Below are positions 34,944 to 48,060 of a DNA stretch of 64,000 bases, piece after piece. Origin of the DNA: Orientallactaga sibirica (lineage: Eukaryota; Chordata; Mammalia; Rodentia; Dipodidae); the NCBI GenBank assembly GCA_036365145.1, contig JAEOAD010000004.1, positions 53,752,001-53,816,000 of the forward strand, in the 5' to 3' direction. The first letter of the stretch is position 1. Each line of letters begins with the position of its first letter. The notes beneath the pieces were generated by a model, which saw only the letters and a list, made by a program, of their open reading frames with translations, did no database searches and was not told the DNA's origin. A program made the position numbers and the translations under genes.

Positions 34944-35134
34944 TTAACTAATTAATTTATTTGAGGAGAAAGAAAGAGAAAGAATATGAATGGGTGTGCC
35001 ACTGCAAATGAACTCCAGATATGCTTGTGCCACTTCCTGCATCTGGCTGTGGTGGGTACTGGGGAAATGAACCTAGGCTATAAGGTTTTGCAGGCAAGTG
35101 CGTTTAATTGCTGAACCATTTCTCCATCCCCATG
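34944..35134 (-). mobile_element. Dip-type SINE, minus strand, with short target duplication
   Basis: 'aatttatttgaggagaaaga', 'actgcaaatgaactccagat', 'catctggctgtggtgggtac', promoter end 'tgaaccatttctccatcccc'. Candidate target copies 'ctcctttat' at 34923-34931 and 35135-35143. The 'cagggcctccagcca' segment is deleted. Confidence 0.9.
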
Positions 35135-35143
35135 CTCCTTTAT

Positions 35144-36304
35144 TGTTGATTTTTTTCTTATTTTTTCTTTTATTGGACACAACTATTATGCCCATTGTTT
35201 GTAAAGTATAATTAACAAGAAGTTCTTAATTCTTACTGCCATGGAAATTATTTTTAATTTCAATACCAGTTGAAAGTGATGAATGCAAGAAAGAACTTGC
35301 TAATATGTGGGTATATTAATTTAATATTCCAATGTAGCTGCTATTCTTAAAATTACAGTTTAGACAGACAACAGGGTGCTTGCACAATGGCATACGCTAG
35401 GCTACCATCCAAACAATCTAAAAGTTAAGGTGAGTTTCCAGGTCTAAGCCACTGTGCTGATCCCTTGCTATGTAGATTACATGTCTCAAAGCACTAGATA
35501 TCTTTGTTCCTCTGCTGGAATATGGATAGGAGCTCACAGCAGGAGAGAGATACATGAGTGTGATAAAGAAGATAGTCTGAGAGACCAAAAAAAAAAAAAA
35601 ATCGGGGTAAATATTGAAGTGGCAGGGTTACATGAATACCTTATTTTGATTTTTGGAGTTTTTTACTTTTATTGTTGCTTATTTGTTTTTATGTGGTTAC
35701 AATGTGATAAGGTATGGACAACTAGGTTTAAACCAAGTTATGTCCAAACGAGCTTCCCCTCTCAAATAAAATCAATTTTCTTATTTTATTTTGTTTTTGT
35801 TGTCACTTTTCAAAGTTTGCAACTTTTGGCCACTTAGGTCTGCATATTTCATGAAGCTATACATGCATGGTCTGGGTTTAGGATAGGCATCAGTCAGAAA
35901 CCCAGAAAGAGTGTGAAAAGTGCTGTTGATGCAGAATTTCCAACCCAATTTAAACCTACCCATTCTTGATGTCTTTTGAGAAATATTTTGTCTCATGGGA
36001 ATTGCAGCCCAATTTTCTGACTGAACAGGTTCAGATAATTTCTAAAATGCTTAGGATAAGCAACTTTAAACTTGTGCCAAAATCTTCCAAACCACAGAAA
36101 ACTGCTTTTGTGAATCCATATCCCTTAATATGTTATTACCTAGGGTTTGATTATCTCTATCAAAGCATCAAGTAGATGGCTGGTGCCACTCAGAAGGTTT
36201 TGGAGTTAAGGTCCCCTGCTCATATTGGATGATGTAGAATCAGTGGATTTCTATCTACAATAATAGTTTTATCTTATCATTACTACACAATCAGTGTTAT
36301 ACAT
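35144..36304. other. Unique AT-rich DNA
   Basis: An A-run at 35587-35600. Open frames of 127 codons (35454-35837, +) and 69-71 codons have no motif. No repeat recognised. Confidence 0.5.
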
Positions 36305-37500
36305 GTTATAAAAACAAATTATGAAATTTGATGAAATTTGAAGGAAAATGGAAGAATCTGGAAAAGATTACATTAAATGAGGTAACCCAGGCTTAGAAAG
36401 TCAAACACTACATGCTCTCTCCCCTATGCAGCCCCTAGCCTCAATTTTTTATATATGCATGTGAGTCAGAGAACATGATGGTAGTAGATGTCACAAAGCT
36501 AGGAAGGGGCCATGAGGAAAGCAAGAGAATGACAGGTTTAAGGAAAGGTGATAGTAGATATGTCAGCAGACACTGGTAGAATGGGCTAAGTGGAGTCAGG
36601 AGAGCACACAGTGGGATACTTATAGTAGGTTGCTGGTCAAGGAGGCCCCTGAGACCTCAAAAACATTACAGGCTGTTGGCCCACCAGAAATAGATGGTAA
36701 GATTCTTTGGTTAAAGACACTATATACTTCTGTTGCAGAACACTGAGAAATCAAGCTAGAATTAAGCTGGAAACCTCTTCACTGTTGACTGGTAGTCATA
36801 GTGCTAGAAAGTGCTTATGTAGCCTGCTGGGGAAAAATCATTGGTGGTCTTAACCAGTTAGAGACCTTTCAATTGGCTAGTTAGATGTGTCCTCTAGTGC
36901 AATAGCAGCTTGTCTATTATGGGATAATCAATAGCTCTGAGATTGGATGTGAGGCAAACTCCACAAGAGGAAATTCATATAAAATATTGATAATCTAGTC
37001 AAAAACTTATTGCTGAAAAAGTAATAAGCCCTAGGGAGGTAGCTACTACTGATTCTTGACTACATGGATATAATATGCCTACCAAATTGCTCTCTAACTA
37101 CTAGTGTTTTGTCCATGTATTAATGGACTTTCACTTTTGAATGAAGAAGTTTCTCTTTGCCGATGGGAGAGACTGTGGGGGAGACTCAAAACTCACCAAA
37201 GTAGTGAAAGAAATGACAGAGCCAAAGGAGGAGGAGAAATGCTTTGGAATTTTGTCATCCAGTCACAAGATGGTTGTTAGAATCAATATGTCACAGTGGC
37301 TTTTGTTACCTGAACAAATCCTGCATAATATTGGTCTCATCAACAGGTTGTAATGGTGGAGGGCCAAAAAAAAAAAAAAAGACATTAAAGCAGAAGAGGA
37401 AGAGGGAATATTAGGAAAGAAGAGGAGTTTCAGTGGAGGGGGATGGGAGATGAGGGACAAAAGAGGGTCATGGAGGGAATTATGAAATATTAAATACATA
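36305..37500 (+). mobile_element. Older Lx-type LINE-1 3' end
   Basis: 'atttgatgaaatttgaagga', 'atctggaaaagattacatta', 'gaggtaacccaggcttagaa', 'actacatgctctctccccta' form the end of ORF2 of the rodent Lx lineage. Its 3' UTR follows, with 'agtggcttttgttacctgaa' and 'caaatcctgcataatattgg', then an A-run (37366-37380) and a purine-rich end. It differs from the L1 family at 14, 24, 38 and 62 kb. Confidence 0.8.
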
Positions 37501-38004
37501 TTTTATTTTTACTTGATAAAATACATATAATAAAAAGAATTTTAAATACATTTCATATTATTTTGAGTACTTTATGTGTAACTAGAAAATGTAAATAAAA
37601 CCCTACACTGGAAAAAGTTTTTCATGTTTTGCAATATTGATCACTTCTATCAAGAGAGATTTTTTCCTTTACCTCAGATTTAAAAAAAAAAATTCCCTAT
37701 TCTTCATAAAGATCAAGTCTAATGTCAAAGGCTGTTTTCCTGCACTTTTTCCTAACTCTTCATATGAGATGAGTTGATGGTAGTTGCTTATTCCAAAAGG
37801 ATAAAGGGAAAGTCTATCCTGAATTTTCATTACATCCTTGTCATCATATTCTTACCATATGATTTTCTGTTATGAAAATTATAAAAGTCAGAAGAAATAT
37901 TTCCTTTCCCTTAAGCTACTGGAAAGGGTAATAATAATCAGTTGAGATCAGGCTCATTCCATTCAAGAATCCTAGTCTTTTTTTTTTTTTTGGTATTGAC
38001 AGTG

Positions 38005-39475
38005 AATTATTATTCTTTATTTTATTAATGACACATTAATTACATAGATAAATTTCCTAATACAATAACATCCCTGCCATTTTGGAATAAACCACTCTTT
38101 ATTATGGTATAGGATTCTTTTTTCCATTTTTTTATTAGTTATGTATATAATGTGTATACAGCCATGATAGTGCCTTCGTTAGCCTTTTCCCTGTCCTCAC
38201 CCCATGGAGATTGTGGGTCTTGCATTGTGGGGGTGGCCATCATTTATGGGGGAGAGGCAATGCCTCTGTGTATAATGGCCCAATTTATGACTTTAACAAT
38301 ATTTCCTTCCCCTCTTCTGCAAATTTCCTTGAGCCATGTTGGGTTCATTTTAGGTCTATTTCAGCAATGAGGTCTTGGGAGTCTCTGTGTCTCTGGATAT
38401 CTTATTTGGTAGGAGTTGAGTGTTCTCTGTGTCTATCTCCTTCACCGTTATGCTGATATCAGGTTCACCGAGAAAACAGCACCCTTGCTCATTTCCCCAA
38501 TAACTCTGTGTCCTCAGCTGGTACCCTGGTGAGGTGCGATGAGCTGATTCTCTCCTCAGGTTCTGCATCCATCTGAAAAATAGAAGCAAATTCTCCATAG
38601 AGAATGAGGTTAGTGCATGATGCATGGATAACCGTTACTACTTTAGAGAGAAGTTAATAGGTATAGGCCCTCTTGTATCCCATTATTGGTGGGACCTTGA
38701 TATTGGATATGGTTCTGACTTGTTTCCCTGTTTCAGGTATGGGTTCCATTCCACTGAGCAGATCTGGTAGCCAAATCAAGAGCAGTTGGCAACCCACCAT
38801 GGCTATGTGTCACTATTTCCTTTATTTGAGCATCATGTCAGGTTGATTGCTGCTGAATAGCTTAGACCACGAGTTGCTTAGACAGATGTTGGTCATTTTC
38901 CCCTAGTCACTCATGTAGCACCTTCTAGCAATAGACAAGCTAACTGTGTGGGGACTGACTCTCTTCCAGATTCCAGCCAGGTCACTCCATGTTCCGTCCC
39001 AGCAACATATGGTGTCTTCGGCAGTAGGGTCTTACCACTAACCTTTGGTGGGTCATCAAGTTCTCAGACAGAAATCTATCTTCTTTCAGGAAGCCTTGTA
39101 GGTCTCACTGATCAACAGCTCATTGTGGATATTATCCACATGCTGGTACTTGGAGTTACAGGTCAGTGCCATGGGACAAGAAGTAAGAAGAATATAGGTA
39201 ATATGAAAGAGAAAGAGAAGGAGAGAAGAGAAAGAAGAGGGAGTGAATGAGAGAGAAAGAGAGATAGAGAGAGAGGGAGAGAGGAAGGAGATGAGGTTTT
39301 CATCCTACCCTCCCCAGGCTCCTGTGATTCAGGTGTTTTCTGAAAGCACCTGATGAAGGTTCGACCTTTTAGTACGTCTTTCAGGAAATAGAATTTTGTG
39401 GTACCATTTCTATATGGGTCCAGTTTTTTTTGCCCCCCTCCATCCTTACCCTCCCCTCCCACTCCATCATCCCTA
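38005..39475 (-). mobile_element. LINE-1 3' UTR, antisense
   Basis: Reverse complement of the 3' UTR at 14.66-16.05 kb: 'ttatgtatataatgtgtata', 'ccatgatagtgcc', 'ccttgagccatgttgggttc', 'gaggttagt…', 'ccaccatggctatgtgtcac', 'ctggtacttggagttacagg', a purine tract (39200-39290) and 'accatttctatatgggtcca'. Frames at 38152-38456 and 38948-39250 lie wholly in it and are not genes. Confidence 0.9.
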
Positions 39476-39893
39476 TTGTCCAGATTTCGAGATGTTTATT
39501 AGGTGTGTCCACATCTTGGGAAAATTCAGGTTAGGAGCCACAGATGAGTGAGACCATGCAACACTTATCTTTCTGTGATTGGGTGAGTTCTCTGAGAATG
39601 ATCTGTTCCAAAGTTGACCATTTTTCTTCAAATTGCATCACGTCATTTTTCCTTACTCCTGTGTAGAATTCCATTGTGTAGATATACTATATCTTAGTTA
39701 TCCATTTTCTAATGCTGGACATCTGGGTTGATTCCAGTTCTTAGCTATTATGAATTGAGCAGCTATAAACATGGTTGAGCAAATATTTCTGAACTGAGGC
39801 TTGGAGCGTTTAGGGTAAACGCCCAGTAAAGGAATAACTGGGTCTGTTGGTAACTCTATAGTCATCCTTGGAGGGCATGTTCGAAGTTTCCTT
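39476..39893 (-). pseudogene. LINE-1 ORF2 C-terminus, antisense
   Basis: Continues the antisense L1: 'gagatgtttattaggtgtgt', 'tctgtgattgggtgagttct', 'gtagaattccattgtgtaga', 'gctataaacatggttgagca', 'acgcccagtaaaggaataac'. The order is the exact reverse of the ORF2 end at 14.3-14.7 kb. 5'-truncated at about 39893. Confidence 0.9.
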
Positions 39894-40690
39894 GTGTGTT
39901 GAACTCTTGGTAATCTCTGATTTTCTGCTTTGATGAGTTTTGTGTCTCCTCAGTGTCTACTGCTAGCTTGCTACAGAAAGTCCTCTGCCTAGCAGTGAGA
40001 GCAGCACTCTTATTTAATCTGCCACTTCCTTTGTCATGTTTCCTGGACCATGACTGGTGTGAATAGAGATGACACTTCTAACACCACTCAGTTTTCTTTG
40101 CTTGTCCTTCTGTTGGTTCTTGGGACTTCCTATTATTCATCACAATCTCTATAATGCAGTTTCTCTAATCAGGAGTGAGAGCCACATTGATCAAAGGGGA
40201 TAAAGATTTAGAAGATGTTTGAACAGTGCAAGCTTCCTTCTATATTCTAAGCTTCTGGCTTTAAGTATGTCATGAATTCCTTCCCACTTTGTGGGCCACA
40301 CATTCATTCAGAGAGCACTTGTTTACCCCACAAGTTATGTGCCACTATAGCTCTGGTGGGTATCTCTTGCCTGGATGATTGATTTTGTGGCTTGCAGGAT
40401 CCACTGCTTGTTCACACTGTTGGTGATTTTCATATATCACCAGCTCATATAGTACTTTCCATCACTATAACATCTAGTCAGAAGGAAGCTGGCTTCCACC
40501 TCAGTTCCAGCATGATTTCTTGATGTCCTGAAACCTCATCCTGTGGTGTCTTCAGAAGTAGACCTTAAAATCCAGTTCTGGTGGGTAACCAAGTACTTTT
40601 GCCAAGCATTTATGAATAATAACAGTCAGTTTTGCAATCCCATCTGGAGTCAGACCCACAGTTTAAGAAGCTTTGTTGTAGAACACAATG
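39894..40690 (-). mobile_element. Older, diverged LINE-1 3' UTR, antisense
   Basis: 'tatgtgccactatagctctg' and 'gtgggtatctcttgcctgga' mirror the antisense of 'gcaatagtggcac…'. 'ctcatcctgtggtgtcttca', 'gaagtagaccttaaaatcca' and 'gtgggtaaccaagtactttt' mirror the segment at 39.0 kb. More diverged than its neighbour; the left 300 bp (39894-40230) is uncertain. Confidence 0.5.
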
Positions 40691-40782
40691 ACTATAATTT
40701 CATAATATGTTAAGTCAATTTAAAAATATTTCAGATGGAATCAACAGGTTATGTGAGAATTTTTATTAAAATACAAATATTT

Positions 40783-40864
40783 TAGGCCAGGCATGGTGGT
40801 GCACCTTTAACTCCAGCACTCGGGAGGCAGACGTAGAAAGATCACTGTGAGTTCAAGGTTTTAA

Positions 40865-40865
<1 letters not shown>
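40783..40865 (+). mobile_element. B1-like SINE 5' half
   Basis: 'ggccaggcatggtggtgcac', 'cagcactcgggaggcagacg', 'gagttcaagg', then an abrupt change into a (CA)n(TA)n tract. The 3' half is absent. Confidence 0.85.
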
Positions 40866-40901
<36 letters not shown>

Positions 40902-40914
40902 TATATATATATAT
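40866..40914. repeat. (CA)n(TA)n compound microsatellite
   Basis: About 15 CA units followed by imperfect TA units, directly joined to a truncated B1. Confidence 0.95.
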
Positions 40915-41242
40915 GATATAAAAAAGAAAAAAATGAGAATTCTCTATGTATTTAAATTATATTGTTATATAAAGGTAATTTAATGATTTTTTTTTTCCTG
41001 AGGATAAAATAAAATGGATAAGGATTCATTATGTATTCCTAATATTTATGTAAGATACAAAACAAAAAGCTTTATAAATTACTAAATATAACTATTTATA
41101 GGTAAATAAATTTGTTAGTATAAAGTAGCAATACTTTCTGAATGGATTTGAGGGTGTCAAAGTGACAATAAAGAATAAATTTTTATTTTCCTATTTTTTA
41201 TTTTTTTTTAAACAGGATGCTTCTCTTTTTTTAAATTTTTGT

Positions 41243-41274
41243 TTACTTTTATTTTATTTATTAGCAACAGACAG

Positions 41275-41316
<42 letters not shown>

Positions 41317-41469
41317 GCACCAGGGCCTCCAGACACTGCAAACGAACTTCAGCTGCATGAGCCACCTTGTGCATCTGGCTTACGTGGGTACTGGGGAGTT
41401 GAGCCTCGAACCTGGGTCCTTAGCCTTCACAGGCAAGCGCTTAACCGCTAAGCCATCTCTTCAGCCCCC
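41243..41469 (-). mobile_element. Dip-type SINE, minus strand, young, with 11-bp target duplication
   Basis: Near-consensus copy: GAGA block (41279-41311), 'caccagggcctccagacact', 'ctgcaaacgaacttcagctg', 'catctggcttacgtgggtac', 'ttaaccgctaagccatctct'. Retained CpGs and perfect target copies 'taaatttttgt' (41232-41242 and 41470-41480) suggest youth. Frames at 41162-41482 run through it. Confidence 0.96.
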
Positions 41470-41537
41470 TAAATTTTTGTAATATATTTTAAATTATGGA
41501 CAAATATATATGTCCAGCTTCCTTATAATAAGCCTTT

Positions 41538-41708
41538 TTTGTTTGTGTTTTTTTGTTTGTGTTTTTTTGAGGAAGGGTCTCACTCTAGCCCCAGACTGAC
41601 CTACAATTGCCTCTGTACTTCCAGGCTGGCTTTGAACTTACAGCAATCTTCATACCTTTCTGCATACCAAGTGCTGGGATTAAAGGAATGCACCATCATG
41701 CCTGGCCT
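41538..41708 (-). mobile_element. B1-like SINE, minus strand
   Basis: T/G-rich tail (TTTTTTGTTTGTG units), 'gagg…agggtctcactctagc', 'cagactgacctacaattgcc', 'gtgctgggattaaaggaatg', 'caccatcatgcctggcc'. Confidence 0.92.
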
Positions 41709-41754
41709 TTTTGTCTTTTTGTCTTTTTGTTTTGTAGTTGCTTTTTCTTGTATA

Positions 41755-41860
41755 ATAAGCCTTCCAATTTTCCCAGTGAGGAAGCTAATGCCCAAAGAAA
41801 GACAAAATAATTTGCTCAAATCTCCCAAGCTTGAGTTACAAGCCAAGTTGTAGCAAGATT
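41755..41860 (+). mobile_element. MIR-like fragment
   Basis: 'cccagtgaggaagctaatgc', 'ccaaagaaagacaaaataat', 'ttgctcaaatctcccaagct' follow the MIR/L2-type order (gaggaaactgaggcccaga... aagtaacttgccca). Weak. Confidence 0.35.
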
Positions 41861-41959
41861 ATCTTGACATTAGTTTATTCAGTTTGTGTGGTTATGTTGC
41901 AAAGTGTCAAAGCTCTGTGGAGAAGCAGAAGAAAGAGAGATACAAAATAAATGGTCTCC

Positions 41960-42154
41960 ATATAGAAAAAGCCACTAAATGTGTGACTTCACCATGAATG
42001 AATGGAAGACACTGGAGGCTTTTGAGTAGATACACATCACTTAAGGATCAAAAAACAATATGCCTGCTATCCCAAGAATATACTACTTTAGGATAATAAA
42101 GGCAGAACTATAAATGCAATCATAGGCTATTCTAATGACTCAGAAGTGAATGTG

Positions 42155-42214
<60 letters not shown>

Positions 42215-42850
42215 AGATAGACTCTACAGGATTTGGCAATAGATAGAATGAATGATCACATTAACATGACAAACAAACTTTTTTATCCCCCCTACCTTTT
42301 CCTTCATGGTACATAAAGCTAAGCTGCTCTTATTTCCAGATTTTTATTTGAGAAGGATGCTGGAGAGAAAAGTGAAGAAGACATGACCAGAGATCATGAG
42401 ACCAGCTGAAGTTTGATGCAATAATCCTAGCAATAGTTCCTGAAGATTTTAAGGAGGAGAGAGGAAAAGGAGATTAGGACCATTCTGCAGACTGAGGCCA
42501 AGAACCAGTGCTTGACTAGTGGCAGAGCACAAAAGAATGATTTAATGCTTCCTGACTAAGCAGGTGAGGTGAAGCTACACAGAATAGGTTGAATGTGAAA
42601 GGCAGGGGAAAAAATCCACAGTTCTTGTGAGAAATTCAGGTGTTCTTCATGAGTTTGTGGATACAGAGGTGGAGCTCACAGGAGATCTAGGATAAGTTTG
42701 GAGAGTTAGGCTCATCATTATACAGATGTGTATGGCCACAGCAGTCAAGGGAATTTAAACAAAATATTTTGAGTGGTATAAACAGAGGGTTGAGTCCAGA
42801 AGAGAGAAAATTGTTTTAATTTATGCAGTGGGCTGAGGAAAAGGAGACTA
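41960..42850 (-). mobile_element. Ancient L2 LINE fragment (ORF2 zone), antisense
   Basis: Plus-strand landmarks in L2-antisense order: 'gaagacactggaggcttttg', 'gatagactctacaggatttg', 'caatagatagaatgaatgat', 'atacagaggtggagctcaca', 'ggagatctaggataagtttg', 'agcagtcaagggaatttaaa', 'agagggttgagtccagaaga'. These correspond to the reverse-transcriptase part of L2 read antisense. No open frame remains. Landmarks are recalled, so a search is decisive. Confidence 0.65.
42157..42213. repeat. (TA)n microsatellite
   Basis: About 27 uninterrupted TA units inside the L2 fragment. Confidence 0.98.
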
Positions 42851-44277
42851 ATGATTAGGGTACAAAAAAGTGACTAGATGGGTATGGGGCAAATGATCAT
42901 GATAGTGAGTGGGGAAATTAACGGGCTGAGAGTGTGTAGTCAATGGTTGTGAACAGCCACAGAAATTAGGATTTAAGTTACCCAGTGTATTTAGCACTAA
43001 AGAACTGTCTTTAATTGTTGATATGACTATAATGTGGCCATTGGCTTGTTCACTAGACAAAGATCTGAAGCTGGGTTCTAGGTTCTTTATTAACTGTTCA
43101 TTTTCAAGCTCCTTTTCTAACTCGTGGCATATTAGATAATAAAAACTTGAAATTTGACTATATTTCTGATCTGGTGACTTAATTTGCATCAATAAATTAT
43201 TAACTGTATCTGGTATGTGCTAAGGGTCTTATGCCTCTTAAAATATTCAATTTTTATGGAGAAAAAAAACTTAGACATATGGTATTTTGAATTGCATTTG
43301 TCATTTCCTGCTTAATCATACATGTTGCTCATCTTATTTTTAGTGTCACCAAGTATTACTAACTTTGGTTGCTAATCACTATAGAGTCACAATGTTTCAG
43401 TTACTTGTTATTTGTACAATCTATTTTGATCACCATACAACTTATATTCAAGGAATGTGACATTCCACAGTGTGCTATGTTAGATCACAATATCATTTTA
43501 CACTGAGTTCCAAATTCTTTGCACTCCACGACTAATATATCTGAATGTGAATACCCTAATTTGTGGTCTATATAACTCCTTTGTTCCTTTCCAATAGATG
43601 TCATATTAAACTGTCCTTAATATCCCAACGACACTGTTTCTTCCTATAAAGTACCCCATTATTCCCATTTGCAGTGTAGGCCTTTTGTAGTCTCATTCAG
43701 AACTCCATTCATGTCCTCTGTAATAAAGGCCTCTTTGTAACATGCACATTAGTAGAACTCCCTAAATCTCAGGTTCTCAGGAAGAGCTCTGAAGGGAAGA
43801 AAAGGGAAATGTTAGCATATGTATATATATTTTGCTGCAAATATAAATAATGAAATGATCAATTCAGGATGTTTACCATTTGCAATAAAGTCAATAACAT
43901 GACAAATCTGTGAGCCTGTTTTCATATCATTGTTCTAACTACAGTATCTTTCTTCTCTTGCCTCAAAAATGTTTACCTACTCATTATACTTTCGCACTAC
44001 TATGCTTTCACCCTTGACTTCACATTTCCAATGCAAGAAACTTAATGCATATTCAGAGACAAGAAATTTTCATAAGATATTTTGTATCAGATGAAACGTT
44101 TGAAACAAATATAAGATTTTTTGGTTTTCAGAGTGGGTTTCTTGCTCCATCTTTATTAACATTTCAGAAGGGATTGAATTTGGCTTTAAAAACAAAAGCA
44201 ATTTCCCACTATTTTGTCTATTAGATATCACATGATTCTTTGTCAGTTTTTATGTATTTTTTGGAAAGGAAGGTAGA
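42851..44277. other. Unique AT-rich DNA
   Basis: A 114-codon minus-strand frame (42848-43192) has no domain and partly overlaps the L2 edge. No other feature. Confidence 0.5.
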
Positions 44278-44345
44278 AAAGAAGGAAGGAAGGAAGGAAG
44301 GAAGGAAGGAAGGAAGGAAGGAAGGAAGGAAGGAAGGAAGGAAGA
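44278..44345. repeat. (GGAA)n polypurine microsatellite
   Basis: About 16 GGAA units on the plus strand, purines only. It creates false Lys-Glu-Gly-Arg and Pro-Ser-Phe frames on the two strands. Confidence 0.98.
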
Positions 44346-45499
44346 AGAAAGGAAGGGGGAAATCAGAGTGGAAGAAAGTCAGATCAGAGATTATATTAAG
44401 CTGTGGCAAATGGTGTTCACCTTTTACAGTCCCTATGTTTTATAATGAAGATACTTCATTGAAACAATGATGCATACTTCAAGGGTTCCCTGGAGAGCAG
44501 TGAATCCTGTTTGGAGAGATTCATGAATATGTGCATTAGTACCATCCAACTGGAACTTGCCCTTAAAAAATGAAGCACAATAGGGGCTGATCAGGTTCCG
44601 CTTATGTATATAATCAGAAGGTTATCATATTATCTCTTTCTCCACGGGAAAAGCAGATGTGCATTGCTCTTAGAGGAGAAATGCCAAATGAAACCATTTT
44701 TCCCCCTCTGTGTTGTCCATCACGTGAAACCCACACAGAGACCTTTTACAACTTGGTTAAAATAACAGAAAATAAATATAAGTTCAATTTTTAAAAGCAT
44801 TATTATTTTTGATAGAAGATGTATCATAGAATAAACCTTCAAATACATATTTCTGCCTTATATTACTGCATCACTGAAAACCACTTTCAGTTAAAAGATT
44901 GCTAGAGTTCACAAATAAGAGAAATATTTCAAAGAAAGGCCTCAAAATGGTATATAAATGGTGCCTTAAGATGAATGATGGACACATGGCAGATCTTGAA
45001 GTACTAGTTTATTTAAAGTACAAAGAATTCCAGGATAAATATTTCTGACTAGCAGTTGGTGGCTAGGTTTCAAGAAAAATTGCAGACCTCTACCAAGTTA
45101 GTGACAAAGATAAAAAGCATTGCAGATTTATCTTTAAGGATTTAGCTCTAAAAATTTTAAATAAATATGACATATAAAAAAGAAGAAACCCCCTAAAAAC
45201 GTTGGCCGTCCTATCAAAACAATACAGAGAAATTACCTGTACTGCAAGTCTAAAATGTTGGTAAATCTCGTCTTCTAAGTTGGATCAAATACAACCATCA
45301 TTAACAATTGTGAATAATTGCTATAGAAAATGCAAAGAAATATTGTTATGCTGAAGTTGGTGAAGACTATGCTGAAAAATGACCTTACATAATTATAGCA
45401 TTACTTCCATGTTCTGAGTTCAAATCCATCAGTTTTAACAATATGAAGTGCAAACATAGGAAAAAAAAATCTTCAAAAGACACAATTACCAAAATGTTG
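44346..45499. other. Unique AT-rich DNA
   Basis: No gene or repeat recognised. Confidence 0.5.
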
Positions 45500-45638
45500 A
45501 AGCCATGTGTGGTGGCACAAGCCTTTAATCCCAGCACTCAGGACACAGAGTAGGAAGATCACTTGAGTTCAAGGCCAACCTGAGACTACGTAGTGAATAC
45601 AGATCAGCCTGGGCTACTGTAAGACCCTGCCTCAAAAA

Positions 45639-45640
<2 letters not shown>
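45500..45640 (+). mobile_element. B1-like SINE
   Basis: 'gaagccatgtgtggtggcac', 'cctttaatcccagcactcag', 'gagttcaaggccaacctgag', 'cagcctgggctactgtaaga', then tail. Confidence 0.93.
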
Positions 45641-45681
<41 letters not shown>

Positions 45682-45723
45682 AAAATAAAATAAAATAAAA
45701 CAAAATCAAATAAATAAATAATA
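45636..45723. repeat. (AAAT)n microsatellite at a B1 tail
   Basis: About 12 AAAT units with AAAAT variants toward the 3' end, grown from the preceding B1 tail. Confidence 0.96.
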
Positions 45724-47467
<1,744 letters not shown>

Positions 47468-47479
47468 GAGGATACAGGG

Positions 47480-47870
47480 TCGGGGGCTGCAGCCCAGCAG
47501 AGCAGCTGCTGCCCTGCACCAGCCATCGCGTCCAGCGTCCGCCGCGGTGACAGCTCGGGCTGCAGCAGCTGCGGGAGGCCCGCACTGTCCGAATGGGGAG
47601 TCCCTATCGCTCCCATCTTCTGAGCAAGCAAATTCTTGTCATTCTTGAAGTGGGCCTTTTTCGCGTCAGCTGACGGGCGGGCTGTCGCCTCCCCTGCCCC
47701 ACACCTGCCCCCTCCCGCCGAGCGCACGCGAGAGAGCGAGCCCGGCTTTCAGGAAGGTGTGCGGGGACAGGGCGCCCACACCACTTCGGCCTCCCTGCGG
47801 ACTGCACGTGGCCCCGCGCCCCAGGGACTCCGAGGGAGGTCGCTAGAGCCTAAACCTGGATTTTCAAAGT
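47480..47870. promoter_or_regulatory. CpG island, candidate orphan promoter
   Basis: The only CpG-dense stretch in the window: about 30 CpGs over 390 bp, against near absence elsewhere. Elements seen: a perfect 12-bp palindrome 'cgtcagctgacg' (47664-47675) containing an E-box CAGCTG and CRE half-sites; a GC box 'gggcgg' (47675-47680); an E-box 'cacgtg' (47805-47810). There is no TATA box in a fixed position. CpG islands usually mark promoters of broadly expressed or developmental genes and lncRNAs. The strand and transcript are unknown. The frames through it (47290-47727 -, 47636-48037 +) have no recognised domain. Confidence 0.6.
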
Positions 47871-47923
47871 TGATGAGACAAACCAAGGCACAACTTGAGA
47901 TGGTGACCAGTTCTATGGCTTGC

Positions 47924-47937
47924 GGGGGGGGGGGGGG
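47924..47937 (+). repeat. 14-G homopolymer
   Basis: A pure G-run followed by 'agcaggg' and 'gaggggag', 3' of the CpG island. Such G-rich DNA can form G-quadruplexes. Confidence 0.95.
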
Positions 47938-48050
47938 AGCAGGGAGGGGAGAACAAATTAGGCAATTTCAGTATTATCAAAGACAGCATTATGGCCCTTT
48001 TTGTTGTAAAAGGAACATAAATGTAGCTAGAGATTGAATGAAGTTATAGG

Positions 48051-48060
48051 CCATAAAAGG
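48051..48060. promoter_or_regulatory. CArG-box match (possible SRF site)
   Basis: 'ccataaaagg' fits the SRF consensus CC(A/T)6GG exactly and lies about 180 bp from the CpG island edge. A 10-bp match can occur by chance in AT-rich DNA; kept because of its position. Confidence 0.25.

Noticed and set aside
38152..39462. Frames of 72-100 codons at 38-39.5 kb
   Set aside because: They lie wholly inside an antisense L1 3' UTR.
42848..43192. 114-codon minus-strand frame
   Set aside because: No domain; it abuts ancient L2 sequence and has low-complexity His/Thr/Pro segments.
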